NCBI GenBank assembly: GCA_031256395.1
Contig: JAIRQQ010000070.1
Location: 1-60,444 of the forward strand
From: Nitrososphaerota archaeon
GTDB lineage: Archaea > Thermoproteota > Bathyarchaeia > Bathyarchaeales > Bathycorpusculaceae
Direction: 5' to 3'
DNA: 60,444 nt
Shown one piece after another: positions 1-8,159 of this stretch. Position 1 is the stretch's first letter, and each line of letters opens with the position of its first letter. The translations under genes were made by a program, and so were the position numbers. The notes under the pieces are model-generated. The model was given only the letters and a program-made list of their open reading frames with translations, was not told the DNA's origin and made no database searches.

Positions 1-3000
1 AGCCAGCAAAAGTATACCCAGGTCGGGTAGGCACAACACCAGACACAGTCACAGAAGCACCCGGTGCGTACTGAGTACTATCAACTGGAGCACCAACACC
101 ACCAGCAACATCATAAACCACAACAAAAGTTGGAATTGGGGTCCACTGAGCAACCAAAGTAACACCTGTGCTAGGCATTACAAACGAGTCACCACCAAAA
201 TAGATAACTCCGTTATAGAGCCAGCCAGCAAAAGTATACCCAGATAATTGAGGTTCATTACTAGATACAGTTACGGTGGCACCAGCAACATACTGGTTAT
301 TATCAACTGGAGCACCAACACCACCAGCAACATCATATATTACAAAATGAGGCACGCTCAGAGGAGCAATAATTCTTGTATCAAGCAGTGCATCACAACC
401 AGAACAATAGATACCCATCAAACCCTCAGCATCAACAGTCGCAGCAGTAATCACAGCCTCATAAGTACCACCAACATGATTAGCAGAATCTTTGGCTATC
501 ACCTCAGTATAACTATCACCACACAAAGAACAAGTATAAGTCCTCAAACCCGTCTCAGCACAAGTCGCAACCTTAGTCACAACACCAACATAATCATGAA
601 CACAAGTTGTAGAAATTACAGTTATTGTGCCTTGGTCAATTGTATAATGTTCAAGTTTTGCGTTGTGTTCAATACCGTCAAGTCCTGCGTTGAAATAACC
701 AAGAGTTAAACCGTTGATAGCACCAGCAGGTGCGCCCTCATTAATTTTAAATTTAATAGTAAACAAGATGTTACCAGTTGACACATCAACACCAGTAGGA
801 GAGGTAGCAGTTACAGTAACCTGCCCAGTGTTAGTCATTACATAAAAGTTTGAAGAAATAATATTACCAGGATCACAGCCAACATAGGTAAGCGTGTTAG
901 GATACTGCATTGTTAGACAGAAAGATGCAATCCCTGGATTATTTTCTAATGATACAGTCAAAGTTATCTCATCAGATGCATAGCCCGAAGCACTAGATAC
1001 GCTAACAGTAGGGTCGGTTAGGTCAAATGCGGCAAACATGACCATTTGAGCACCAGTTGGTTCCATCTTTGGTCCAAGTGGGCTTGGGTCAACATTCCAG
1101 ATATAGCGCAATAGGCGGGTAACATCAAGCATATTGATAACTCCATCGCCATTGACATCAGCATTTGCCGCCACAAAATTTGTTGATGAAGAATCAACGT
1201 TCCAGATATAGCGCAATAGGCGGGTAACATCAAGCATATTGATGGCATCATCACCGTTAACGTCACCATAAACTGCGTTTTTAACAGTAATTACGGGTTG
1301 TGTGGCAATTGGGTATTGGTATAGGTGTTCGTTGTGTTCGATTCCGTCACGATTTACGTTATAATATCCCAGGCTAAGTCCGCTAAGTTCGTCAATGATA
1401 CAATCATCTATTGCATCGTTGATTTTGAATGTGAGACCGAACAAGACTCTGCCAGAGGATACATCAGTGCCCATAGGAGAGGTAGCAGTTACAGTGATCT
1501 GCCCAGCAATTGTTGTGTCTGCATTAAAGTTTGAGGTGAAATCGCCTACAACTGGAGAAACGTAGGTAAGTGTGTCGGGGTAGCGCATGGTTATAGAATA
1601 TGATGCGATTCCAGGGTTATTTTCTATGGAAACAGTGAGTGTTACTTCCTCACCTGCTCTACCTGTTGCGCTGGTCACATGAACGCTTGTAGAAGATGAC
1701 CACTGAGCAACCAAAGTAACATTACAATTAGGCATCACAAACGAGTCACCATATGCATATGTGACACCTTCATAGAGCCAGCCAGCAAAAGTATACCCAG
1801 TCTTTGTCGGGACAACGTTTGATATTGGTACTGAAATACCTTGTTTATATTGACCCCCAATTGGGTTGCCAACACCACCAGCGACATCATAATTTAGGAG
1901 ACAGCCAGTAGCATCAAGAACGGTATAGCTAAGTTCCTCGCCACAGACAGAGCAGGTTACCTTAATGTAGCCATCCTCAGTATCAGTGGCATTAACAATT
2001 TCTGTAACTTCTGTATGGCCAAGTGCTGTACCCTTAGTCTCTTTTACATAATGGAGATCGCATTTAACGCAGGTATAGGTCCAGCACTCATTTGCCACGC
2101 AGGTTGGGTCTGTATGTACGCCATCATCGTTTTCCCACTCATGATAAAAAGAGCCTCCACCGCCAGTGCAGGGGATACGCAGTATCAATCCCTCGGGGAC
2201 TTCGTTGACATCGGTAATCTCATTTAGTGCAACTATGGCAGCCACCATTGCACTTGTGCTAGGAATTGAAGAGCCGGGTTTGTAATACTTGGCAGCTATA
2301 ATCCACAGGTCATCTGCTGGCATCACGGTATGTGTGAGTCCTTTCCAGTCGCCTATACCGTTGCTATATAATTTTCCTGCTTCGGGTTCGCCCAAGATTT
2401 CGGAAACTGTTACTAAATCATAGCCATTTGCAATCAAAGCGGGTATAACTAGTTCCATAGCGTCCACAGTTGATGCATATATGTCATGGCAGAGAATAAT
2501 TGTGCCATCTTTGGCGTTGCTCATAATTTGGTTATAGATAGAGGTTGCATTTAGAGTTCTCCAGTCATCAGAGTCAAGGGCGCAGAGTATGATTGCGAGG
2601 CCCATATCTTCTGCAGTGCTCATAACATTATCATTATATGCAAGATATGGAGGGCGGAACATGTCAGGGTAAACACCTGTTGCACTAAAAATAGCGTTAT
2701 TTGTACGTTCCAAGTCTTGTTTAAGTGCAGCAGGTGTAAGGGTTGTGTAATCGTCATGATTCCATGAGTGCCCAAAAACGTCACATCCCTGCGCAATGGC
2801 TCTTGCCGCTACAGCTTGATATTGACTCATTCGGGAGCCAAGAACGAAAAAGGTTGCTTTGGCATCATTATTTGCACTCAATATGTCCAATAATCGGCCT
2901 GTGTTTTCACTAGGTCCATCATCAAAGGTTAGTGCAATCATTTTATTATTAGAAACTTGAGCAGATGTGACTGCTACATCAGGAATAACACTCCAAACAA

Positions 3001-3067
3001 ATGTTAATCCTAATAACATGCATAGAAATATACTCATAAAACGTTTTTTAACTAGTTTATTCAACAT
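1..3067 (-). CDS. Secreted polysaccharide deacetylase with LysM, InlB, cohesin and dockerin modules (3'-truncated)
   Basis: The reverse strand is open from an ATG at 3067 to the window edge (1022 codons, no stop), which is why the ORF track omits it. Residues 7-30 form a signal peptide. Residues about 40-222 are a NodB-type polysaccharide deacetylase with TFDDGPS, GHSWNHDD, RPPY and a late CHD motif, so the catalytic and metal-binding residues look intact. Then come a LysM-like segment (about 245-300), a Cys-rich ribbon (305-385), an InlB/Flg_new repeat (393-454), a cohesin-like domain (459-592), a two-repeat type I dockerin (599-661), a second cohesin-like domain (681-816), another Cys-pair segment and two more InlB repeats. 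GGGGT lies about 8 nt upstream of the start. It probably removes acetyl groups from an external glycan. The architecture resembles Firmicutes proteins and suggests transfer. The C-terminus and anchor are not visible. Confidence 0.88.
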   Translation of the reverse strand, partial: MLNKLVKKRFMSIFLCMLLGLTFVWSVIPDVAVTSAQVSNNKMIALTFDDGPSENTGRLLDILSANNDAKATFFVLGSRMSQYQAVAARAIAQGCDVFGHSWNHDDYTTLTPAALKQDLERTNNAIFSATGVYPDMFRPPYLAYNDNVMSTAEDMGLAIILCALDSDDWRTLNATSIYNQIMSNAKDGTIILCHDIYASTVDAMELVIPALIANGYDLVTVSEILGEPEAGKLYSNGIGDWKGLTHTVMPADDLWIIAAKYYKPGSSIPSTSAMVAAIVALNEITDVNEVPEGLILRIPCTGGGGSFYHEWENDDGVHTDPTCVANECWTYTCVKCDLHYVKETKGTALGHTEVTEIVNATDTEDGYIKVTCSVCGEELSYTVLDATGCLLNYDVAGGVGNPIGGQYKQGISVPISNVVPTKTGYTFAGWLYEGVTYAYGDSFVMPNCNVTLVAQWSSSTSVHVTSATGRAGEEVTLTVSIENNPGIASYSITMRYPDTLTYVSPVVGDFTSNFNADTTIAGQITVTATSPMGTDVSSGRVLFGLTFKINDAIDDCIIDELSGLSLGYYNVNRDGIEHNEHLYQYPIATQPVITVKNAVYGDVNGDDAINMLDVTRLLRYIWNVDSSSTNFVAANADVNGDGVINMLDVTRLLRYIWNVDPSPLGPKMEPTGAQMVMFAAFDLTDPTVSVSSASGYASDEITLTVSLENNPGIASFCLTMQYPNTLTYVGCDPGNIISSNFYVMTNTGQVTVTATSPTGVDVSTGNILFTIKFKINEGAPAGAINGLTLGYFNAGLDGIEHNAKLEHYTIDQGTITVISTTCVHDYVGVVTKVATCAETGLRTYTCSLCGDSYTEVIAKDSANHVGGTYEAVITAATVDAEGLMGIYCSGCDALLDTRIIAPLSVPHFVIYDVAGGVGAPVDNNQYVAGATVTVSSNEPQLSGYTFAGWLYNGVIYFGGDSFVMPSTGVTLVAQWTPIPTFVVVYDVAGGVGAPVDSTQYAPGASVTVSGVVPTRPGYTFAG
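1095..1243 (-). repeat. Duplicated dockerin calcium-binding repeats
   Basis: A 44-nt sequence is identical at 1095-1138 and 1200-1243. Each copy encodes the second half of a dockerin repeat (INMLDVTRLLRYIWN) preceded by a GDVNGD or DVNGDG calcium loop. Two such repeats make one complete type I dockerin. The perfect DNA identity suggests recent duplication or gene conversion. Confidence 0.85.
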
Positions 3068-3864
3068 AATTATTACCCCTATCGCATTGATAATTACATA
3101 CGGCACCTATTTTTTTGGAATTTTTATCAGATTGGCGGTATTCTAAACATTGTGGATAGTTTTGTGTTCTATATGCGGTGTTACTGCCGCGGTTTGTCAT
3201 ATAGAAAAGTACACCGTTGGCGGTGTGCCGATGCTGTGAGAGACACAAAAGCACAGAATTTAGGGACTGATTGGAAATAGAAGTTCCAGATAAATTCATG
3301 CACTTAGAATGCAACCAACAATGACCAAAGTCCATCAACATAGCACCGATTAAAGGTTTATTTTCAACAGATTTTTGTAACAATCAAGCTTAGACAATTA
3401 TGAAAATAACTAAATATTTTCACAAAAATCAACCCCACAGCATTTTTTGCTAGAAGGAGACACTTGTTTACATCTGAAGCCACATACATCCAAATTATCC
3501 TGCCGCTTGCTCCATACCAATTGCTTAATATATTCTCAAGAAACCGGCCATATTAATTTTGCGCTCATTGCAAATAAAATGCATATAAAGATAATTCAAA
3601 CAAATAATTTCACTCTAATAAATTACAATAAAGCAATAACATTTCTTCTTACTGTATCATAAATAAACATCACTTGTTTCTTCATTAATAGTATTTCCAA
3701 AAATATATTAATAAAAAAGACATATCAAAAAATAACAACACCAAAACAACAACCAATCAAACAAGCAAATAAAAGACAATGATTCCAACGGAATATGTGT
3801 AGTCTGAACCTGTGGAAAATAACCTTTTTAGTGGAGCAGAACCTATTTTTCCACGTGAATCGAA
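3068..3864. other. Long AT-rich intergenic region
   Basis: About 800 bp separate the deacetylase from divergent pyrC. The ORFs called here (3057-3383 on minus, 3447-3662 on plus) show no domain or composition signal and are treated as chance. A short hairpin (ACACCG-TTGG-CGGTGT) lies at 3211-3226. The segment 3600-3790 is very A-rich. No tRNA or other RNA gene was recognised. It presumably holds both divergent promoters. Confidence 0.5.
3812..3854 (+). promoter_or_regulatory. Inverted repeat around the putative pyrC promoter
   Basis: GTGGAAAATA (3812-3821) and TATTTTTCCAC (3844-3854) are complementary apart from one extra T. They flank a T-rich TATA-like stretch (CCTTTTTA) ending 11 nt before the GTG start of dihydroorotase. 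The position fits an operator or leader hairpin. No regulator is identified. Confidence 0.4.
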
Positions 3865-5214
3865 GTGATTGTTGATTCAGTCATCCTCAACGCCAAAGCA
3901 TACCTAAAGGGGCAAATCACAGATTGTTGCATCGCTATAGAAGAAGGAATAATCCACAAAATCGGCAAAGAAACACAGATGCCAAATGCCGACCAAAAAA
4001 TTAACCTGCACAGCCGCCTGCTCGTATTACCAGGCTTAATTGATACACATGTACATTTGCGAGATGAAGGCAAAGCATACAAAGAAGATTTCACCTCCGG
4101 CACCTCTGCAGCAGCCGCGGGCGGCTTTACCACAGTTTTAGATATGCCAAACAATACACCCATCACCATGAGCGCTCAAACCTTGAGAAATCGCATAGAA
4201 ACGGCACAGAGACGAATTGTGGTTAATACAGGATTCTACTCAGAGTTTCCCCAAACCCTTCCCGAAATAAAAGAAATCGCTAACCAAGGCGCGGTTGGGT
4301 TCAAGCTATTTATGGGTGATCAGATAGGAGGGGTAAACATAGATGACAATACTGCCATAACAGAAGCACTAAAAGCCACAACAGAGGTAAAACTACCGGT
4401 TGCCATTCACGCAGAAGACCACACACTATTGGCAACTAATGAGGCCAAGCTTAAACAAGCAAAAAAAACAGCCCCAGCAGATTATCTGCGGGCACACACC
4501 AAAGAAGTTGAACGGGTAGCTGTTGAGCGCATTATTAAACTCAGCGCCAAAACAGAGGCACAGCTACATTTCTGTCACATCTCAACCAAAGAAGGCGTGG
4601 CAACAATAACAGAAGCAAAAAAAACCCAAAAAAACATCACCTGCGAAGTCACACCCAATCATTTGATGCTAAGCAACGAAGAGGTAGAGCGGTATGGTGC
4701 GCTGGCTATTATGGCACCACCGCTACGTGACCGACTTGAGGTGGAGGCATTGTGGCAAAGCGTAAACGAGGGATTGGTTGATACGTTTGGCTCAGACCAT
4801 GCACCTCACACCCTTGAAGAAAAACAAGCAAATAACATCTGGGAGGTAAAAGCAGGCATTCCCGGATTGGAAGTAACCCTGCCGCTTATGCTCACAATGG
4901 TAAAAAAGGGCAAGCTTTGCTTAGAACAAGTTGTGTCCCATCTTGCAGAAAACCCAGCACAAATCTATGGGTTAACAGATAGAGGCTATCTCAAAGCGGG
5001 CCAGGCAGCTGATCTTACCATCGTTGACTATCAGAACCCATTTAAAATAGATGCATCCAAATTTAAGTCCAAAGCCAAATTCAGCCCCTATAATGGCTGG
5101 GAAGTTAATGGCAAACCAGTTAAAACCATAGTGGGAGGACAGATTGTTTATGAGGAAAACGAAGTTGTTGCAAAGGGCGGCACGGGCAAAATCGTGCGGG
5201 GAGGTGCCCGGTGA
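3865..5214 (+). CDS. pyrC: Dihydroorotase
   Basis: The 449-residue amidohydrolase catalyses reversible cyclisation of carbamoyl-aspartate to dihydroorotate, the third step of de novo pyrimidine synthesis, in the cytoplasm. Zinc-site motifs are visible: LIDTHVHLRDEG near residue 60, AIHAEDH near 178, HFCHIS near 236 and GSDHAPHTLEEK near 310. Length is normal for the family. Start is GTG; the only upstream aid is a weak GTGA and an inverted repeat. The stop overlaps the next gene by 4 nt, so the two are co-transcribed. No other pyrimidine gene lies nearby. An allantoinase or hydantoinase assignment is less likely given the motifs and the absence of purine-degradation neighbours. Confidence 0.9.
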   Translation: MIVDSVILNAKAYLKGQITDCCIAIEEGIIHKIGKETQMPNADQKINLHSRLLVLPGLIDTHVHLRDEGKAYKEDFTSGTSAAAAGGFTTVLDMPNNTPITMSAQTLRNRIETAQRRIVVNTGFYSEFPQTLPEIKEIANQGAVGFKLFMGDQIGGVNIDDNTAITEALKATTEVKLPVAIHAEDHTLLATNEAKLKQAKKTAPADYLRAHTKEVERVAVERIIKLSAKTEAQLHFCHISTKEGVATITEAKKTQKNITCEVTPNHLMLSNEEVERYGALAIMAPPLRDRLEVEALWQSVNEGLVDTFGSDHAPHTLEEKQANNIWEVKAGIPGLEVTLPLMLTMVKKGKLCLEQVVSHLAENPAQIYGLTDRGYLKAGQAADLTIVDYQNPFKIDASKFKSKAKFSPYNGWEVNGKPVKTIVGGQIVYEENEVVAKGGTGKIVRGGAR

Positions 5215-5702
5215 GGTTTCTTGTAGATGGGATGCTTGGGAAACTAGCACGTTGGCTACGCATGATGGGACATGACACAACCTATGATGTGCGCTTAGAG
5301 GATAAGAAACTTTTAGAGATAGCAAAGTTTGAGCAACGGGTATTGGTAACAAAAGACAAGGAGCTCTACAAACAAGCCGCCGCAAGGGGACTAGATTCGT
5401 TTTATGCGGAGGGTAAAACCGAGACGGAACGGCTTGCGAAAATTGCACAGCAATATGGGCTATTGTTAAAGATTGATCTGGATAAGTCACACTGCCCCAT
5501 CTGCAATACACCCATCAAATCGACCCCAAAAGAGCAAATAAAAACTCAGTTAAAAGCCAATACCGCACGCTACTACGAGCAGTTTTGGCGATGTCCCAAC
5601 TGTGGACAAATCTACTGGCAGGGTGCACACTGGAAACAAATCACAAACACACTCATAGAAGCCAACAAAACATTAACTACGTCCCGTTTGAGCAACCATT
5701 GA
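5211..5702 (+). CDS. Mut7-C RNase domain protein with zinc ribbon
   Basis: This 163-residue protein matches the Mut7-C (DUF82) family of PIN-like RNases. MRFLVDGMLGKLARWLRMMGHDT at the N-terminus carries the conserved Asp and the LARWLR signature, and the VTKDKELY segment holds further acidic residues. The C-terminal third has two Cys pairs (CPICNTP and CPNCGQ) forming a zinc ribbon. Start is GTG, 4 nt after a strong GGAGGTG lying inside the end of pyrC, so translation is coupled. The function is inferred to be RNA cleavage or binding; the substrate is unknown. Confidence 0.85.
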   Translation: MRFLVDGMLGKLARWLRMMGHDTTYDVRLEDKKLLEIAKFEQRVLVTKDKELYKQAAARGLDSFYAEGKTETERLAKIAQQYGLLLKIDLDKSHCPICNTPIKSTPKEQIKTQLKANTARYYEQFWRCPNCGQIYWQGAHWKQITNTLIEANKTLTTSRLSNH

Positions 5703-5742
5703 CTAGAGCACCGCAAGACCGAGGCTTCATTGTGGAGGATAG

Positions 5743-5955
5743 TTAGGTGTGTTCTATGGTTAGGTGTGCTTTGAGTTCGGTTTTGCTGTTGAAGACTTTG
5801 CCGCATTTTTTGCATCGGTAGTTATGTTGGTGGCTTTTGTCTCCGGCTGTGGGTTCACCTGGGATGGGTATGTTTGGTGGAGGACGTTCGGGGTGTTCGG
5901 GTGGGGCGGGCAGAGGTGGGATACTGTGAAATATGTTAAAGGCCAATCTGATCAT
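5743..5955 (-). CDS. Small C2H2 zinc-finger protein
   Basis: Seventy residues. A proline-rich N-terminal half (PPLPAPPEHPERPPP) leads into one classical C2H2 finger, YRCKKCGKVFNSKTELKAHLTIEH, with correct C-x2-C-x12-H-x4-H spacing. It lies downstream of rpoK on the same strand, about 100 nt after a T-rich stretch, so it may have its own promoter. Single C2H2 fingers occur in archaea and may bind nucleic acid or a protein. The N-terminal start is uncertain. Confidence 0.7.
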   Translation of the reverse strand: MIRLAFNIFHSIPPLPAPPEHPERPPPNIPIPGEPTAGDKSHQHNYRCKKCGKVFNSKTELKAHLTIEHT

Positions 5956-6021
5956 CAGTTTGTTTAGCTAAAGAAAGGTCTTAAGAGTATGTGGCTACTT
6001 GGTGTACAAACAACAATAAGG

Positions 6022-6048
6022 GCTAAAATTTAGCGAGAGAAGAAGAAA
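6022..6048 (-). terminator. Pyrimidine-rich putative terminator after rpoK
   Basis: The minus strand reads TCTTTTCTTCTTCTCTCGC shortly after the rpoK stop. Archaeal RNA polymerase terminates at T-rich tracts, so this is a plausible intrinsic terminator of the thermosome-rpoK operon. No stem-loop is needed or seen. Confidence 0.45.
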
Positions 6049-6058
6049 AGATGGCGTT

Positions 6059-6304
6059 TTAAAATAGCCATTTTAGGGGTATATCTTGGAATGTGCCGTC
6101 GGGTAGTGTGCGACGGATGGTGATGGGTAATATGTTTGCGTCGAGCTCGCTTAGTGCGATGTCTATGGGGTTGGTGTTTTCTGCGGCATCTACCAAGATT
6201 GGGGCTCCCATCGAGATTTGCAGGGCACGTGCGCCCACGATTCTTGCTTTCTCGAAGCGAGTGATTTTGGGGGGTCCTACGTTGATTGTTTTTTCTTGTT
6301 GCAT
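6059..6304 (-). CDS. rpoK: DNA-directed RNA polymerase subunit K (Rpb6-like)
   Basis: Eighty-one residues matching archaeal RpoK/omega. The signature [23 protein letters not shown] (residues about 16-38) is the Rpb6 core that clamps the largest subunit during polymerase assembly. Length is typical. The ATG is one nucleotide after the thermosome stop, so the two genes form one operon. It ends in a short basic-hydrophobic tail, followed by a pyrimidine-rich stretch. Confidence 0.93.
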   Translation of the reverse strand: MQQEKTINVGPPKITRFEKARIVGARALQISMGAPILVDAAENTNPIDIALSELDANILPITIRRTLPDGTFQDIPLKWLF

Positions 6305-6305
6305 T

Positions 6306-8003
6306 CTACATCATTCCACCAGGCATCATGCCACCCATACCGCCCATGCCCATTCCGCCCATTGGACCTCCGGGCATTCCTCCTCCTGGGGGCATTGGAG
6401 GAGACTTCATTCTTGCGGTTGAGATTACATCATCGATTTTTAGGATCATGGATGCTGCTTCATTGGCTGATTTGATGATTTGTTTTTTAACAGCGAGCGG
6501 TTCGTAAACGTTTTGTTTTGTCATGTCGTCGACTTTTCCAGCAGAAGCGTTTATGCCTGCCCAAGTTTGGCCTTGTTCATGACTTGCGCGGAGTTGGGTG
6601 AGAATATCCACAGAGTTCAGACCTGCGTTTTCTGCTAGGGTCACTGCGATTTCTTCTAGAGCCTCTGCAAAGATTGTTACGGCTAATTGTTCTCTACCTT
6701 GGAGGGTTTGGGCATATTTGCGCAGGGCACTTGCCATTTCTAGTTCAGGTGCAGCGCCGCCTGCAACGATACGGGGATCCTCTAGGAGGTCTTTTATGAC
6801 AAAGAGCGCATCGTGAATACTGCGCTCGGCTTCTGCAGCTAAGCGGGGGTTGCTAGCTCTTATGAGCAGGGTGACTGATTTGGGGTTTTTACATCCTTCG
6901 ATGTAGGTCATTTTGTCATCACCCGTCTTGCGTTCCTCGACTAGTTGGGCTTCGCCAAGATCGGTGCGTGCTAATGCGTCAATGTTGCTGATGATTTTGC
7001 CGCCGGTTGCTCGTGCGAGTTTTTCCATATCAGATTTTTTGGCTCTGCGAATGGCAATTATGCCTTTTCGGGTCATGAAGTGCTGAGCAAGGTCATCAAT
7101 GCCTTTTTGGCAAATCACGACATTGGCACCGGTTGCAAGGATTGTATCAATCATTGCTTTGATCATTGCTTCTTCTTGTTTTAGGAAAGCCTCAATCTGT
7201 GCGGGGGTTTCGATGTTTAGTTTAGCGTCGAGTTCTGGCTTTTCGTTTTCTAAGGAGACATCAAGTAGAGCAATCTTTGCTTTTTCTACTCGTTTAGGCA
7301 TACCGCTGTGTACAATTTCCTTATCAAGCACAATACCACTGATAAAGGTGGTCTCTGCGATGGATCCGCCAGTCTTTTTCTCAACTTTGATATCGTCTAT
7401 ATCAGCTTTCATTGCTCCATCAGGAGTTTTTTCTGCAATTGCTTGCAGAGCTTTAACGGCGATATCGGCGAGGTAGTCTTTGTGCTCAGAGACGATTTTG
7501 CTTCCCATTGATGTTACAGCAGCTTTTTTGAGATAATCAGATTTCTTTGGATCTATGGTAATAGCAATGTTGTCGAGGGTTTCTAGTGCTTTTTGGGCAG
7601 CTTGCTTGTAGCCCTCGATGATGATTGTGGGATGGATATTTTTATCCAAGAGTTCTTCGGCGCGGCTTAAAAGTTGACCTGCAAGGATAACTGCAGAGGT
7701 TGTTCCGTCACCGGTTTCTTTATCTTGGGTTTTAGCGACCTCAACTAGCATCTTTGCTGCGGGATGCTGGATATCCATTTCGTCAAGTATAGTTCGACCA
7801 TCACTTGTTATAGTGACATCGCCAAAGCCATCAACTAGCATCTTATCCATGCTCTTGGGTCCCAATGCACTTCGGACGGATTCAGCTACAACTTTAGCAG
7901 CCATAATGTTTCCATGCTGAGCGTCTTTTCCCCGGTTCCGTTTAGTACCTTCTCTGAGAACCATAATAGGGACTCCGCCCGCTGACGTGGGTATTGCTGA
8001 CAA
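6306..8003 (-). CDS. Thermosome subunit (group II chaperonin)
   Basis: ATP-dependent protein folding in a double-ring chamber. I start it at the TTG at 8003, giving 565 residues, rather than the ATG at 8102. A GGAGGT sits 9 nt upstream, a TATA box lies between the two candidate starts, and family members begin just before [15 protein letters not shown]. Motifs: [17 protein letters not shown] near residue 98, an intact apical domain, and the late [10 protein letters not shown] equatorial segment. The Gly/Met-rich GGMPGG tail is typical. It is followed by rpoK after one nucleotide. It is the only subunit gene seen here; paralogues could lie elsewhere. Confidence 0.95.
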   Translation of the reverse strand: MSAIPTSAGGVPIMVLREGTKRNRGKDAQHGNIMAAKVVAESVRSALGPKSMDKMLVDGFGDVTITSDGRTILDEMDIQHPAAKMLVEVAKTQDKETGDGTTSAVILAGQLLSRAEELLDKNIHPTIIIEGYKQAAQKALETLDNIAITIDPKKSDYLKKAAVTSMGSKIVSEHKDYLADIAVKALQAIAEKTPDGAMKADIDDIKVEKKTGGSIAETTFISGIVLDKEIVHSGMPKRVEKAKIALLDVSLENEKPELDAKLNIETPAQIEAFLKQEEAMIKAMIDTILATGANVVICQKGIDDLAQHFMTRKGIIAIRRAKKSDMEKLARATGGKIISNIDALARTDLGEAQLVEERKTGDDKMTYIEGCKNPKSVTLLIRASNPRLAAEAERSIHDALFVIKDLLEDPRIVAGGAAPELEMASALRKYAQTLQGREQLAVTIFAEALEEIAVTLAENAGLNSVDILTQLRASHEQGQTWAGINASAGKVDDMTKQNVYEPLAVKKQIIKSANEAASMILKIDDVISTARMKSPPMPPGGGMPGGPMGGMGMGGMGGMMPGGMM

Positions 8004-8046
8004 ATCAAGTAAACCTCCAATTAATGCGAACAACAACATGACTGCC

Positions 8047-8067
8047 TTAACCATATAAGTTTTTCTA
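8047..8067 (-). promoter_or_regulatory. Thermosome promoter (BRE and TATA)
   Basis: The minus strand reads AGAAAAACTTATATGG, a purine-rich BRE followed by a TATA box. A transcript starting about 25 nt downstream (near 8030) would carry the GGAGGT Shine-Dalgarno and the TTG at 8003. The ATG at 8102 would lie upstream of it. Confidence 0.6.
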
Positions 8068-8159
8068 GGCACACATACCTTGAACAAGCCAGCAAAGGCC
8101 AACTTTGAGTGTAAAAATCTGACAACGATCTGTGTGGCTCAAAATATTAATGAGAGAAA

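Noticed and set aside
248-709. 153-aa plus-strand ORF in the first kilobase
   Set aside because: Antisense to the deacetylase frame; Thr/Ser/Asn-rich shadow.
1018-1269. 83-aa minus-strand ORF over the dockerin
   Set aside because: Alternate frame of the duplicated dockerin DNA; the repeat in its translation only reflects the DNA duplication.
3057-3383. 108-aa minus-strand ORF upstream of the deacetylase
   Set aside because: Overlaps the deacetylase start in another frame, has no domain or ribosome site, and its composition is unlike its neighbours.
3447-3662. 71-aa plus-strand ORF in the long intergenic region
   Set aside because: His/Asn/Ile-rich translation of AT-rich DNA; no ribosome site or family.
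4972-5511. 179-aa minus-strand ORF over the pyrC end
   Set aside because: Antisense to dihydroorotase and the Mut7-C gene, both with clear motifs.
6093-6507. Three Pro/His-rich plus-strand ORFs over rpoK and the thermosome tail
   Set aside because: They translate the antisense of the GGM-repeat tail; no independent evidence.
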